Positions 27,474 to 36,686 are shown, numbered from the stretch's first letter. The stretch: DNA of 64,000 bases from Chryseobacterium cucumeris (GCF_016775705.1 NZ_CP068760.1:2914001-2978000), one strand, 5' to 3'. Made by a program: numbers and translations. Notes: generated from the sequence alone by a model not told the origin.

Positions 27474-28501
27474 AATATGTGTTAATTAATAATTTTCTTA
27501 TATCAACAGTTATAATAGCAGTGAAAATATTACTGAACTTTATCTACGTGCTTTACTTACTGTGATTGGTTGCAAAGGTAATGCTTGGTGAAGTTTTAAA
27601 GTATATTATACGCTTATCATAGATACAACATGGGTATATCATAGGTACATCATTAGTGTATTTTTATTGAAAAAATATATGATATAAGGAAAAAATGTTA
27701 ATAAATTAAACCACATTATAGTGAATTAAAGAGGGAAATACTATCTTTGCTTTTTGCCCTGGTTGCTTTTATCAGCTTACTATAAGAGGTTGTAAATAAA
27801 GATTGGTTTACCAATATAATTTTAAATCATGATTTATAGAGGAGAAATCAAGATAAGGAGGGTGTTATTGATTTAAATTAATAAAGAGACAGCTAATGTT
27901 ATAATAATTTTTACATCTGTTTTATACATCTGTTGATTCTGGTTAGAATTTTTTTTTGCTGTCAGGTGGAAATAGGGTGCATTTTCAAGTGGGTGTAGTA
28001 AGGATGTATGATTTTTTTTGAATCCTTTGTTTATAGGGATTTGAGAAGATGATGTATGTACGATGTATGTTATTATTGTGCATTTTTTATCACTTTTTTT
28101 TAACCTTGTGAAAAATAAGATAGATATGTATATAAGAAAAGTGAATCGCTGATCTCTTTGTGAGATTCCAGACATCCGGAACCAATAATAAGGTTGAATC
28201 ATTTCTTTAAAGCAAAAAAGAAAAAAATTGAATTTATTACCGGTAGCAGGTGAAAACGGGAGACAACATATATTTTGATGTGATTCTCAATCTTGTTATT
28301 CGTGTAAATAAAAACAGAGAAAAGATAACATTCAAAAAAGGAGTAATTATACTTTACAGAACAGTAAATTATGATGGATAGGAAACTTTTGCCTTGTTTC
28401 TTGTTTTCTGAATTGGAGAATATTAATCTGATGTACTTATCATAATAATTTTATTTGGTCATGATAAGTATTTTTTTATCTTTAATCAATAACTCGTTAT
28501 T
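27474..28501. other. 1.03-kb gene-free AT-rich interval
   Basis: No convincing gene. An open frame on the minus strand (27873-28202) has low-complexity, un-protein-like composition. It holds the motif TACATCAT at 27645-27652 and, inverted, at 28049-28056. The 17-nt sequence CATTATAGTGAATTAAA lies at 27714-27730 and recurs at 30215-30231. A terminator-like hairpin lies at 28434-28477. Confidence 0.6.
28434..28477 (+). terminator. Terminator-like hairpin upstream of the TPR-LuxR gene
   Basis: Perfect 10-bp stem TACTTATCAT / ATGATAAGTA with a 17-nt loop, followed by TTTTTTT. It points in the plus direction and ends 24 nt before the ATG at 28502. It could be an attenuator or the end of a small RNA. 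Confidence 0.65.
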
Positions 28502-29977
28502 ATGTTTTTTTTAAAAAAAATAAATAAAATAATTTTATTTTCTTTCATAATATGTTATTCGCAACTATTTTCACAACGATATACAGAAAGGAATATTGAT
28601 ACTTTACTGATAAAAACAAATGAAGTACTCCGGACAAGAATATCTGACGATGATCTTATCCGTTGGAACAAAGGAATTATAAAGGAAGCAATCCGGATTG
28701 GCTACCGCGAAGGAGAAGCAATGGGATATGCCAATATTGCCAACCGATATGTATTTGGGGGTAATTTAAAGAAAGGGTTAGAATATTTAAACAAGGCTGA
28801 AGATATATCCGGGAAAAGCAATGATAATTTTCTTTTCGGTAAAATTAATCAGGAGTATGCCCAGGTTTATAGTAAAATGGATGTGAGTAAGCTGGCTTTG
28901 GAATACAATTCAAAAGCTGTGAATTATGCTTTGAAGCTGAGAAAAGATAACCGTGACTGCCGTCTGTTTTTACACTATGCCTATTCAACCAGATCTTTTT
29001 ACATGTACAATGTTGACCGGCCTGACTCTGCTCTTATTTACCTGCATAAAGCTATAAAAATAGAAGCAAATCCTCTCGATATATCTAATGTTGCAAGGTA
29101 CTTTACCATATTTGAGGTGAAACCTGATTCTGCCAGGTATTACTTTCAAAAGGCTTTTATGCTTTTAGAAACCAGGAATTTTAAACATGACAAATTCCAG
29201 AGAGCTGTTGTTTTACAGAATTATGGAATATTTCTGAACAGTCAGGGAAAAAGCAGTGAGGCTATCAACGCAATTAAGGAGTCAATTGAATTGGCTAAGC
29301 AGGTCAACAGACCTAAACTTCTTCTTAACAATTATAAGGAACTGTCTGGACTTTATAAAAATGAAGGAGATGCTGAAAAAGAAAATGAATATCTGAAAAA
29401 GGCAATTTCATTGCAGGACAGCCTTAATGCCAACCAGAATCAGGCTGTAAACCTCTCCATCAACAGACTGAATAAAGATAGAGAAAACGAAAAAGTTCAG
29501 TTTAAAAAACAAAATAATACCACGCTGTGGTATAGTGGTATCGCAATGCTGTTGGTTACTTTAATCACCGTTTACTTTTATTTACATGTAAGAAAAAAGA
29601 AAAAAAAGCTGGCGGAAAGTCAACAAATAATTTTTGAAATAGGGGAAGAAACAAAAGACCTGAAAAGAAAACTCAGTGAAAATTATGAGAATATCATTCA
29701 GCTTGCCAGAGAAAAAAAAGCTGATTTTTTTCCTAAATTCCAGGAAGCCTATCCGGAATTATTCAGGGAGTTGCTGAAAATAAATCCTAATCTTTCCAAA
29801 TCGGATTTAACTTTTTGTGCCATGATATGGCTTGGCTTTTCGTCAAAGGAAATTGCTCAGAGTGTCTCTATGGAGCACAGATCTGTACAGACAAAAAAGT
29901 ACAGAATACGGAAAAAACTGAATCTGGAAAGCGAGACAAATCTGTATCTTTTTTTCAGATCTATATTGGAGCCATAG
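28502..29977 (+). CDS. TPR - transmembrane - LuxR-type HTH regulator
   Basis: A 491-aa membrane-anchored transcription regulator of the Bacteroidota type. Signal or anchor segment at residues 1-25, then about eight TPR-like helices (about 60-320, periplasmic side). One membrane helix follows (about 341-362, SGIAMLLVTLITVYFYLHV) and a coiled-coil linker (375-410). The LuxR/GerE-like HTH is at about 425-491 (LTFCAMIWLGFSSKEIAQSV, then VQTKKYRIRKKLNL). No kinase or receiver domain. It presumably senses peptides or protein partners outside and controls genes directly. It stands alone next to the two mosaic surface-protein genes, which are plausible targets (inference). The start is AT-rich. Confidence 0.87.
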   Translation: MFFLKKINKIILFSFIICYSQLFSQRYTERNIDTLLIKTNEVLRTRISDDDLIRWNKGIIKEAIRIGYREGEAMGYANIANRYVFGGNLKKGLEYLNKAEDISGKSNDNFLFGKINQEYAQVYSKMDVSKLALEYNSKAVNYALKLRKDNRDCRLFLHYAYSTRSFYMYNVDRPDSALIYLHKAIKIEANPLDISNVARYFTIFEVKPDSARYYFQKAFMLLETRNFKHDKFQRAVVLQNYGIFLNSQGKSSEAINAIKESIELAKQVNRPKLLLNNYKELSGLYKNEGDAEKENEYLKKAISLQDSLNANQNQAVNLSINRLNKDRENEKVQFKKQNNTTLWYSGIAMLLVTLITVYFYLHVRKKKKKLAESQQIIFEIGEETKDLKRKLSENYENIIQLAREKKADFFPKFQEAYPELFRELLKINPNLSKSDLTFCAMIWLGFSSKEIAQSVSMEHRSVQTKKYRIRKKLNLESETNLYLFFRSILEP

Positions 29978-30696
29978 CAGGTTTGAAAAGAATATCCATG
30001 TATCGGCTAATTTGAATAGATAATACAGAACCGGAACAAATCTTTTTGTTTCGGTTTCTTTGTTAATTTTTATCCTGAAAAGCTATAGAACATCAGAATT
30101 TATGATCTGAATTTTATAATCCGTAGTTTTTAGCTAAGGTTTTATATACATCATATGTGCATTTTCATTTGTTTATAAAATACATGATTTTAAAAAATGC
30201 CAATGTATTACATCCATTATAGTGAATTAAATAATAAAATATGATGTTTTCTTTTGTTGTTGCTGTAAAAAATATTGACTATACATAATGAGTTTATAAT
30301 TGCTGTTTTGGATAATAAATGAAGGAATGCATGTCAGTTGGGGCTATCCATTTTCCTGTATTTCAATACAATAATTTTAACGATAAGAATCATTAATCCA
30401 AAAATTGGTTTTGAACCTATTACATAATGGATCGATTAGTAATTCGCCTTATTGTGTGTTTTCAAAAAACAAAAAAAGGCACTATGTGTGAGTAGTTTTT
30501 GTGGGTATACCTACAAAGTGGCGTATATATGTTGTAGGGTATTATTATGCTTCTCTCTGTTTTTTTCTTAATCTTGGTAAAAAATAGAAAATGTACTTCC
30601 CTATAAATTGCATACGATTATTTTGTAAAGAAGAGGGTGAGATTTCCGGCTTTGCAGTACAAGTACCGGCTGCAGAGAACTGCAAACAAAACTGTC
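29978..30696. other. 0.72-kb gene-free interval
   Basis: Contains the TPR-LuxR terminator (30030-30057), TACATCAT at 30147-30154, the repeat CATTATAGTGAATTAAA at 30215-30231, and the palindrome GGTATACC near 30507. No gene seen. Confidence 0.55.
30030..30057 (+). terminator. Terminator of the TPR-LuxR gene
   Basis: Stem AACCGGAACAAA / TTTGTTTCGGTT (one G-U pair) with a short T-rich loop and CTTTGTTAATTTTT after it. Confidence 0.7.
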
Positions 30697-31452
30697 ATGA
30701 ATAATTATAATCAAAGTTCTTCAGGTTATCCTCTGCACCATCCCACCTTACGGAAATTAGGTCTTGTCGGAGGTCTTTCCTGGCATTCAACGCTGGAATA
30801 TTACATGTACCTGAACCAAACCATCAATGATTATTTCGGTAATAATACAAATCCTCCTCTTGTATTAGTAAATCTTGATCAGTATTCTATGCATCAGTTG
30901 CAAAAGTCGGATCATTGGGATATAATTGCAGCAATGCTGATTGAAGCCTGCGATCAATTATATAAAGCCGGAGCCACTGCAGCCATGTTTTGTGCTAATA
31001 CACCCCATAAAGTGTATCATGAAGTGCAACGGCATAGCATGATTCCCATATTGCATATCGGAGATGCGATAGGTACTGCAGTCCGCAAGAAAGGGCTTCG
31101 TAAAGTTGGGCTTATTGGGACAGTATTTACCATGGAGGAACCATTTATTGAGAAAATCCTAAAAGATAAATATGATATTGATATAATGGTACCCGACCAA
31201 AAGAAAGACAGGGAAAAACTTCATACCATTATACAAAAAGAACTGTCTCTTGGTATTTTAAAGCCTGAAACAAAAAAATATATACTGGATCAGATTGTAA
31301 TCCTGGAAACGATGGGTGCTGAAGGTATCATATTGGGATGTACAGAATTTCCGATTATTATCGGGGAAAATGATCTGGAGATTCCGGTATTCAACACCAC
31401 ATTGCTGCACGCCCAAATGGGAGTAGATTTTATTCTGAGAACTGATTTTTAA
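30697..31452 (+). CDS. Aspartate/glutamate racemase family protein
   Basis: Cytosolic PLP-independent amino-acid racemase of the Asp/Glu (YgeA-like) family, 251 aa from the ATG at 30697. A GTG 60 nt upstream would add 20 residues with no family match. The N-terminal KLGLVGGLSWHSTLEYYMYLNQ and the two catalytic-type cysteines in MFCANTPH and ILGCTEFP are both present, so it looks active. Family members supply D-amino acids or racemise non-protein amino acids. The substrate is not readable. The downstream secreted hydrolase starts 44 nt later and may be co-transcribed. Confidence 0.87.
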   Translation: MNNYNQSSSGYPLHHPTLRKLGLVGGLSWHSTLEYYMYLNQTINDYFGNNTNPPLVLVNLDQYSMHQLQKSDHWDIIAAMLIEACDQLYKAGATAAMFCANTPHKVYHEVQRHSMIPILHIGDAIGTAVRKKGLRKVGLIGTVFTMEEPFIEKILKDKYDIDIMVPDQKKDREKLHTIIQKELSLGILKPETKKYILDQIVILETMGAEGIILGCTEFPIIIGENDLEIPVFNTTLLHAQMGVDFILRTDF

Positions 31453-31496
31453 CACTTGTTATAGTGCTTTAATTGTCTAATTTAATTTTAAATACT

Positions 31497-32447
31497 ATGG
31501 AAAAAAAGACCTCATTATCCACCATGATACTGTTTATTGTGTTATTTTTGGCAAGTTTGTCCGCAAATCTGAAAGCACAAAAGGTAAATCCTGCTATTGA
31601 TTTTTCCGGATATAAAAAGATTCAGGTGAAACCCAGTGAAGCTGATCCTTCGGTAAAGAACTGGGACAGTGCACATATTGTATTTTATGATAAGGCCATT
31701 AAGAATAATAAAGTACTGCTATGGCTCACAGGGACTAAAGGATCAACTGTTCATGTTCCCCAAAGTTTTTTAAAAACAGCATTGGAGCAGGGATATAGGG
31801 TTATAGCACTTTCTTTTATAAGTACCCCTGGAGTTTCGCAGGTGTGTAAAGGAGATTATTTGAATCAAAATATTGACTGTGCTGCAGAATTCCGTAGAAA
31901 ACGTATTTATGGTGATAATACTTTCCTGCCTATTCCGGATCAGTATCAGGATGCCATAATACCTCGCCTGACAGAACTTTTACAGTATTTGTCAAAAAAT
32001 GATAAAGAGGGTGTATGGTCTCAGTATCTTGATCACAACACAGGTAAACCTGTCTGGAGCAAAATCGCTATAGCCGGTCAGTCTCAGGGGGGAGGAATGG
32101 CTGAATTTATTGCCCAGCATGAGTCTGTAGCCAGGATCATCAGCTTTTCAGGGGGGTGGGATTACAGTAATTCCAAAACGAAAAAAATCGCAGGGTGGTA
32201 CTCCCAAAAATTAGTAACATCACCTCAAAATGTTTTTGCAACTTATCATGTAAAAGAGGTTGCTTCAACAGAGCTAGCGGAAATTTGTAAAACACTCCAT
32301 ATCCCAGCAGAGAATGTTTTTGCATTAGATCAGCCTATTGTTCAAAACACAAATATGCGTACTCCTCCTAATCCCTATCATGTGGAAGGAATTAAAAATC
32401 CTGTGTATCAACCTATCTGGATAAAAATGCTTGGTTCGGGGCTATGA
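31497..32447 (+). CDS. Secreted alpha/beta-hydrolase-like protein
   Basis: Exported protein, 316 aa from the ATG at 31497, with an N-terminal hydrophobic segment ending NLKAQ. A TTG 24 nt upstream is in frame but unlikely. The fold is alpha/beta hydrolase: VLLWLTGTKGS gives an oxyanion strand, and AGQSQGGGMAEFIA is the nucleophile elbow G-Q-S-Q-G. D and H candidates lie later (DQPIV, YHVEG). I recall a conserved family of such secreted proteins (BPSS1187-type) but am unsure of the name. Substrate unknown. A strong terminator follows. Confidence 0.72.
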   Translation: MEKKTSLSTMILFIVLFLASLSANLKAQKVNPAIDFSGYKKIQVKPSEADPSVKNWDSAHIVFYDKAIKNNKVLLWLTGTKGSTVHVPQSFLKTALEQGYRVIALSFISTPGVSQVCKGDYLNQNIDCAAEFRRKRIYGDNTFLPIPDQYQDAIIPRLTELLQYLSKNDKEGVWSQYLDHNTGKPVWSKIAIAGQSQGGGMAEFIAQHESVARIISFSGGWDYSNSKTKKIAGWYSQKLVTSPQNVFATYHVKEVASTELAEICKTLHIPAENVFALDQPIVQNTNMRTPPNPYHVEGIKNPVYQPIWIKMLGSGL

Positions 32448-32497
32448 TTTCTAAAAGATCATTTGCTATGATTTAAAGCTATAAGTTTAGATATGAT

Positions 32498-32527
32498 AAA
32501 AACTCTTCCTGCTGGAAGAGTTTTTTT
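32498..32527 (+). terminator. Terminator of the racemase-hydrolase unit
   Basis: Stem AAAAACTCTTCC / GGAAGAGTTTTT with a TGCT loop and a T7 tail, about 50 nt after the stop. Confidence 0.88.
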
Positions 32528-32785
32528 ATTTAAAGACATAGAATATTAAACTTTCATTGTCTGACGATTCAAGGAAAATTACATACTTGAGTGTTGAAAA
32601 TATTATTGTAATTATACTGGAGTAAATGTTTAAGTATTACTATTTTATGAAAATTGATTCATGAATTATGAGGAATGGTTTTAATTTGTATATTTGGTTT
32701 TATTTAGAATAAATAAAAATATAATTTAAAGAAATCATTAATGAATACAATTTTGTCCATCTAATCCACATTTTCATTAAAAACT
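32528..32785. other. Gene-free upstream region of the DUF1624-type gene
   Basis: Together with the terminator it makes a 338-bp gap. AT-rich, with no recognisable gene; the promoter must lie here, but I cannot place it. Confidence 0.5.
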
Positions 32786-33895
32786 ATGAAACTACAAAAC
32801 AAAAGAATCCTTACTCTGGATGTAATAAAAGGTATAAGTGTCATCGGAATGATCATTATACATACCTTATTGGTGTATGCCAATGTAAAATCACAATATG
32901 AAACAGCTGTCGGCAGTTTTATTGTTTTTCTTGGAAGGGGAACTTCTATTTTCCTGATCTGTATGGGAATTACTTTCATGACTTCCAGTCATCAAAGTCT
33001 TAAAAGTGCTTTAAAACGGGGTGCTTTACTAATATTTGCAGGGTTGTTCATGAACTTTATGAAGTTTATGATTCCTGTCATTTTTAATTTTGCTCCCGAT
33101 AATTTTATCCAAAAATATGGCTGGGGCGCACCTATAGAACAGCAGTATGTATATCTGGTACAGCTGGGTGATATTTTACAGCTGGCTGGGATGTCTTTAT
33201 TATTTGTTGGATTTATCAGGGCGTATGTGAAAAATAAATATATCATTCTGGCAATAGGTTTATTCGTTGCGCTGGTATCCAGGGAAGTAAGCGGAATTAA
33301 CCTGGATTATCCTGTGATCAATTATGTTCTGGATCTCCTTTTCAATACCGATTATCCGGCATATGTCTATTTCCCTGTTTTTCCATGGATGGCCTTTATC
33401 ATCATCGGAATGTTTTTCGGGAAATGGTTTCAGGAGCTGAACTACAATACCCAACAGATATTTAGAAATATGCTGTATGCCGGACTGTTATTTATTGCCA
33501 TAGGAGCACCGCTGGTCTTTCTGTATGGTGATTATCATTACAATGGTTTTTATCATATGGGCCCCGGAGGTGTTCTTTATTTTGCAGGCTGGACACTACT
33601 GTTTTTATGGCTGATTAATACGTTTATGGCAAACGCCAAAGAAAATGGTTTTATACGTGTTCTCAAATATTGCAGTAAAAACCTGACCTCAATGTACATG
33701 ATTCAATGGATATTAATCTCGTGGGGAAAAGGAATTTTCGGATATCGGCAACATGAAATTGGATACGTGTGTATGCTGATCCCGTTGTATATTATTCTCA
33801 CTTTTTCAGTACAGACTATGGTGGATGTCATAAGAAAGAAAAAAACGTTAATTGACTTCATACTGATATCACCTGATGAAACAGTTTTAAAATAA
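32786..33895 (+). CDS. DUF1624/heparan-glucosaminide acetyltransferase-like membrane protein
   Basis: Integral inner-membrane protein with about ten hydrophobic helices, 369 aa. It opens with the family motif RILTLDVIKGISVIGMIIIHT, where the DxxKG and H of helix 1 are typical of DUF1624/HGSNAT-type acyltransferases. These carry acyl groups across the membrane. ILQLAGMSLLFVG and FPWMAFIIIGMFFG match the family too. Substrate unknown. It stands alone and converges on the cupin-DoxX operon at a shared terminator. Confidence 0.8.
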   Translation: MKLQNKRILTLDVIKGISVIGMIIIHTLLVYANVKSQYETAVGSFIVFLGRGTSIFLICMGITFMTSSHQSLKSALKRGALLIFAGLFMNFMKFMIPVIFNFAPDNFIQKYGWGAPIEQQYVYLVQLGDILQLAGMSLLFVGFIRAYVKNKYIILAIGLFVALVSREVSGINLDYPVINYVLDLLFNTDYPAYVYFPVFPWMAFIIIGMFFGKWFQELNYNTQQIFRNMLYAGLLFIAIGAPLVFLYGDYHYNGFYHMGPGGVLYFAGWTLLFLWLINTFMANAKENGFIRVLKYCSKNLTSMYMIQWILISWGKGIFGYRQHEIGYVCMLIPLYIILTFSVQTMVDVIRKKKTLIDFILISPDETVLK

Positions 33896-33920
33896 TAATT
33901 CCATCCTCTTTAAAATTCAT

Positions 33921-33950
33921 AAAAACCACGGTAAAAATTACCGTGGTTTT
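33921..33950. terminator. Bidirectional terminator between converging genes
   Basis: Stem AAAACCACGGTA / TACCGTGGTTTT with flanking A and T tracts, between the DUF1624-type gene and the cupin gene. Confidence 0.87.
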
Positions 33951-33959
33951 GTTTTGTAA

Positions 33960-34316
33960 TCAGCTAAGAATTTCCACTTCTTCCGGTACAACAAAAAGAA
34001 TGGTACAGCCATGTTCAGATTTCACGGAATGTTTGAAATCAGGCGGAGTATATAGATAATCTCCTTTTTCAAGCCGGGCTCCTGCAATAGTTGCATCACC
34101 TTCCAGTATAAATAATTCCTCTCCTGCAGGATGGTTATGATAAGGATAGCTGGCTCCTGGTTCAAATTTTAAAAGAATACTGGTAGAACGTTTTTTTTCA
34201 GGATCAAATTTTAAGGATTTTACAAAAATACCTTGATAATGAATTCCTTTTTCAATCAAAGGCTGCCATTCTTTCTGTTCTGTTTTTACGATGTAATCGT
34301 GGATGTTGGTGTTCAT
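33960..34316 (-). CDS. Cupin domain protein (ChrR-like)
   Basis: A single-domain cupin, 118 aa, probably a metal-binding cytosolic protein. Metal-ligand motif 1 reads YPYHNHPAGEELFILEG (two His, one Glu) and motif 2 reads GDYLYTPPDFKHSV. It is of the ChrR/anti-sigma-factor cupin type, though no sigma factor gene is nearby. It follows DoxX by 19 nt in one operon, under a possible AraC regulator upstream. A small enzyme or sensor function is likely but undefined. Confidence 0.83.
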   Translation of the reverse strand: MNTNIHDYIVKTEQKEWQPLIEKGIHYQGIFVKSLKFDPEKKRSTSILLKFEPGASYPYHNHPAGEELFILEGDATIAGARLEKGDYLYTPPDFKHSVKSEHGCTILFVVPEEVEILS

Positions 34317-34335
34317 GTAATATAAATTTTAATTG

Positions 34336-34755
34336 TTATTGATGTAAGAAATGATCAAAACTCCATTTATAATGGGAAAATGTACTCAGAAGAAATGCCC
34401 CTGCACTGAATGCGAAGACTGAATAGTCCAGAGGTTCTTTAATTCCAAAAGAAATGCTCATGGCTATGGCAAAAAATAAAGTGAGCACAGAGGCGTACCT
34501 TGCTGTTCTTTTTATCTGAAAACCCAGAAGAAGCATAAAGCCTATTGAAACTTCAGCTGCCGTTGAAAATAGGGCAATAGAAGGTGCCCACGATGGTGGT
34601 AAAAATGAATTGGTTTCAGCGGTATAATGAACAAAATTTTTCCAGCCTGAAGATTGAGCCCCCCAAAGATTCAGCCTGCTTGCTACTGCTGATAAAAATC
34701 CGGCAGCCAGAGCAATTCTTAATAAAAAAACGGCGGTATCCTGTTGCGTTTTCAT
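34336..34755 (-). CDS. DoxX family membrane protein
   Basis: Small inner-membrane protein with four predicted helices, 139 aa, of the DoxX family. The N-terminal helix AVFLLRIALAAGFLSAVASR and GFMLLLGFQIKRTARYASVLTLFF fit. Family members are linked to quinone or thiol redox and oxidative stress, with no established activity. First gene of the DoxX-cupin operon. The AraC gene lies 112 nt upstream on the same strand and may control it. Confidence 0.83.
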   Translation of the reverse strand: MKTQQDTAVFLLRIALAAGFLSAVASRLNLWGAQSSGWKNFVHYTAETNSFLPPSWAPSIALFSTAAEVSIGFMLLLGFQIKRTARYASVLTLFFAIAMSISFGIKEPLDYSVFAFSAGAFLLSTFSHYKWSFDHFLHQ

Positions 34756-34867
34756 ACGTATAATTTTTAGGTTTTAATTACAGTACAAAGTTCAGCGAAA
34801 GCCGCCGCCTAAAGAATAGACAATTCCGGGAAAAGCATGTAATATTGAAGAAGGAAGCTGAAAGTTT

Positions 34868-35659
34868 TTAAATTTCCTTTACCACTTTCTGATACTCTTT
34901 GGGAGACTGTGAAGTATGTTTTTTAAAGAAATTTGAAAAATAGAAAGGATCATTGAAGCCAAGTTGGTAGGCAATTTCCTTTACAGTCAGCTTTTCATAT
35001 AATAAAAGTCTCTTAGCTTCAGAAATAATGAGGCTGTAGATCACATTCTGGGCCGTTTTGTTGGTATGAAGTTTTGAAACCTCATTCAGTTTGGCTTCAG
35101 TGGTTCCGAGAAGATCAGCAAAATGAGAGACCTGATAATTATTTTTAAAATTTGCCCTTACAGTTTCAAGGAACTTTAAAAATAAAGCATCGGGTTTCCA
35201 TATTTCATCGCCGTGGGCAATTTTACTGCGGTTGATTTCTACCAGAAGCAATTCCACCAGAGAATGTGTAGAGATCAGATACTGGTAAGGCTGTTGCTGA
35301 ATTTCTTTTTCAATAGTGTTCAATGTTTCAGAGAAAAATTCAGGGTGCTGTACAGTGATCATTTCATTCATTCCAAAATGACAGAAGAGACCATTGTGGA
35401 AGATAAGTTCAATATCACTATCACTTTTACAGAAAAAATCCAGCGTAAATTCCAATGCAGTCAATTCTCCTTCCACTGATTTTAACTGATGGAATTGTCC
35501 TGAAGTAATGGTTACAACCTGACCGGTTTTCATCATAAAAATATTTTCGTCAATCAGAATTTCTGCATTTCCGGACTGGCACCAGAATAAGGTGTATCTG
35601 ATGACCCGTCGCGGTTCAGGATATCCTGCATGGTTGGAGTATTTTCTTATTTTAATCAT
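34868..35659 (-). CDS. AraC-family transcriptional regulator
   Basis: A 263-aa DNA-binding regulator. The N-terminal cupin-like ligand domain spans about 10-150, and the C-terminal double HTH about 165-260 (KRLLLYEKLTVKEIAYQLGFNDPFYFSNFFKKHTSQSPKEYQK), with the typical AraC end motif. The ligand is not identifiable. It is upstream of and in line with DoxX-cupin, which it may regulate. Confidence 0.9.
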   Translation of the reverse strand: MIKIRKYSNHAGYPEPRRVIRYTLFWCQSGNAEILIDENIFMMKTGQVVTITSGQFHQLKSVEGELTALEFTLDFFCKSDSDIELIFHNGLFCHFGMNEMITVQHPEFFSETLNTIEKEIQQQPYQYLISTHSLVELLLVEINRSKIAHGDEIWKPDALFLKFLETVRANFKNNYQVSHFADLLGTTEAKLNEVSKLHTNKTAQNVIYSLIISEAKRLLLYEKLTVKEIAYQLGFNDPFYFSNFFKKHTSQSPKEYQKVVKEI

Positions 35660-35701
35660 TTCAGATCTGTTAAAAGGTGAATATCAAATTGATGTAACTG
35701 G

Positions 35702-35821
35702 ATGGAACAAAACGGATATTGTAGAAATCCTTTTGATGAAGCTACAACTGTAATTATAGGTATACAGCTCACTCATAATGCTAGCTATAATGATATAATG
35801 ATGTATAGAAATAATGAGTAA
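35702..35821 (+). CDS. Candidate 39-aa small protein gene with its own terminator
   Basis: ATG at 35702, in-frame TAA at 35819-35821, stop-bounded 9 nt upstream. The translation is not low-complexity: it starts MEQNGYCRNPFDEA and has a hydrophobic strand TTVIIGIQL. A terminator begins 6 nt after the stop. It lies on the plus strand in the gap between two minus-strand genes. No homologue is known to me, and it could be the end of a decayed gene or chance. Confidence 0.3.
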   Translation: MEQNGYCRNPFDEATTVIIGIQLTHNASYNDIMMYRNNE

Positions 35822-35827
35822 AAAATA

Positions 35828-35852
35828 AAACACCTGTAAATTCAGGTGTTTT
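35828..35852. terminator. Bidirectional terminator
   Basis: Stem AAAACACCTG / CAGGTGTTTT with a short loop (35828-35852), with T-rich sequence on both outer sides. It serves the GLPGLI gene ending at 35860 (minus) and possibly the 39-aa frame (plus). Confidence 0.82.
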
Positions 35853-35859
35853 ATTTTTT

Positions 35860-36627
35860 TTATTCTAAAGAATTGTTATACTTCCTTTTATTGTCCTCAA
35901 TCATTTTTCTATACTCCGGGTTATTAATTTTACCTTGATACGGGTCATTCATATATTCTTTTCTCTTTGTAATAAATTGATCTTTGGATACAATTAACCC
36001 TTTTTTTTGCTCAATGGGTAAACTCGTTTTATTTATTGATATAAGTTCAAAACCTATATAATTATTCAACTCATTGATCTTTAATATTAATCCAGGAAGT
36101 CCTCTAAATTTGTATGGACCATCACTTATTGGAATATCATAAGTAAACCAAGCTATAAACTTTTTTCCTCCTACACTTACAACTGCTTTATTACATTTAT
36201 AGCCGCCAATAGTAGAAGTGCTTTTATTATCAATTTGCCAGTCAAGTTTATCAGGACTCTCATAGGTGTAATAATTTCTCCCTAAATAATTTGATATATA
36301 GGTTTTGTTTTCATCCTTATATACATTATGCTTTACCTTAGATTTCGGAAGAGAGCCGGGATCAACAATATTTCCGGTCTTCATTGCGTCTTCCAGTTTT
36401 TTCCCAAAACCATCCACTGCAGCCTTATAATTTTCACTATAATATATAGATTTTTTGCCATTAGTGAGTAATACCATAGGCTCATTAATTGTAGATAATT
36501 TATCCAAAGTATCTTGTACAAAATTATATTTATACTTTACTTCGATTTCCGAATAATCTTTTTTTTCTTGACCTTTCACATAGTTAAAACAAAGAAATAA
36601 CAAAAAAATTCTAAAAAGTGGTTTCAT
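35860..36627 (-). CDS. GLPGLI family protein (module 1)
   Basis: Exported protein of the GLPGLI family, a Bacteroidota-specific family of unknown function, 255 aa. Signal peptide to about residue 20 (YVKGQ). The family signature FRGLPGLILKI follows ISDGPYK. Upstream is GYKCNKAVV with WFTYDIPI, typical of the family. Preceded 60 nt upstream by a small secreted peptide gene, with a hairpin between them (36651-36676). The second GLPGLI gene at 42880 has the same arrangement. It may be a periplasmic chaperone or sorting helper for the peptide, but that is only inference. Confidence 0.87.
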   Translation of the reverse strand: MKPLFRIFLLFLCFNYVKGQEKKDYSEIEVKYKYNFVQDTLDKLSTINEPMVLLTNGKKSIYYSENYKAAVDGFGKKLEDAMKTGNIVDPGSLPKSKVKHNVYKDENKTYISNYLGRNYYTYESPDKLDWQIDNKSTSTIGGYKCNKAVVSVGGKKFIAWFTYDIPISDGPYKFRGLPGLILKINELNNYIGFELISINKTSLPIEQKKGLIVSKDQFITKRKEYMNDPYQGKINNPEYRKMIEDNKRKYNNSLE

Positions 36628-36650
36628 AGGTACTCAAAATATTATAATTA

Positions 36651-36676
36651 AATAGGCTGTTAAAAGACAGCCTATT
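36651..36676 (-). promoter_or_regulatory. Intercistronic hairpin, module 1
   Basis: Perfect 10-bp stem AATAGGCTGT / ACAGCCTATT with a 6-nt loop, starting 10 nt after the peptide stop codon. On the minus strand it is followed by TAATTATAA, not a T run. It fits a leaky terminator or an mRNA-stabilising element giving more peptide than GLPGLI protein. Confidence 0.65.
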
Positions 36677-36686
36677 ATTTTTTTCA

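Noticed and set aside
27873..28202. 109-codon minus-strand frame in a gene-free stretch
   Set aside because: Low-quality composition, no signal or domain, and covered by motifs shared with non-coding flanks.
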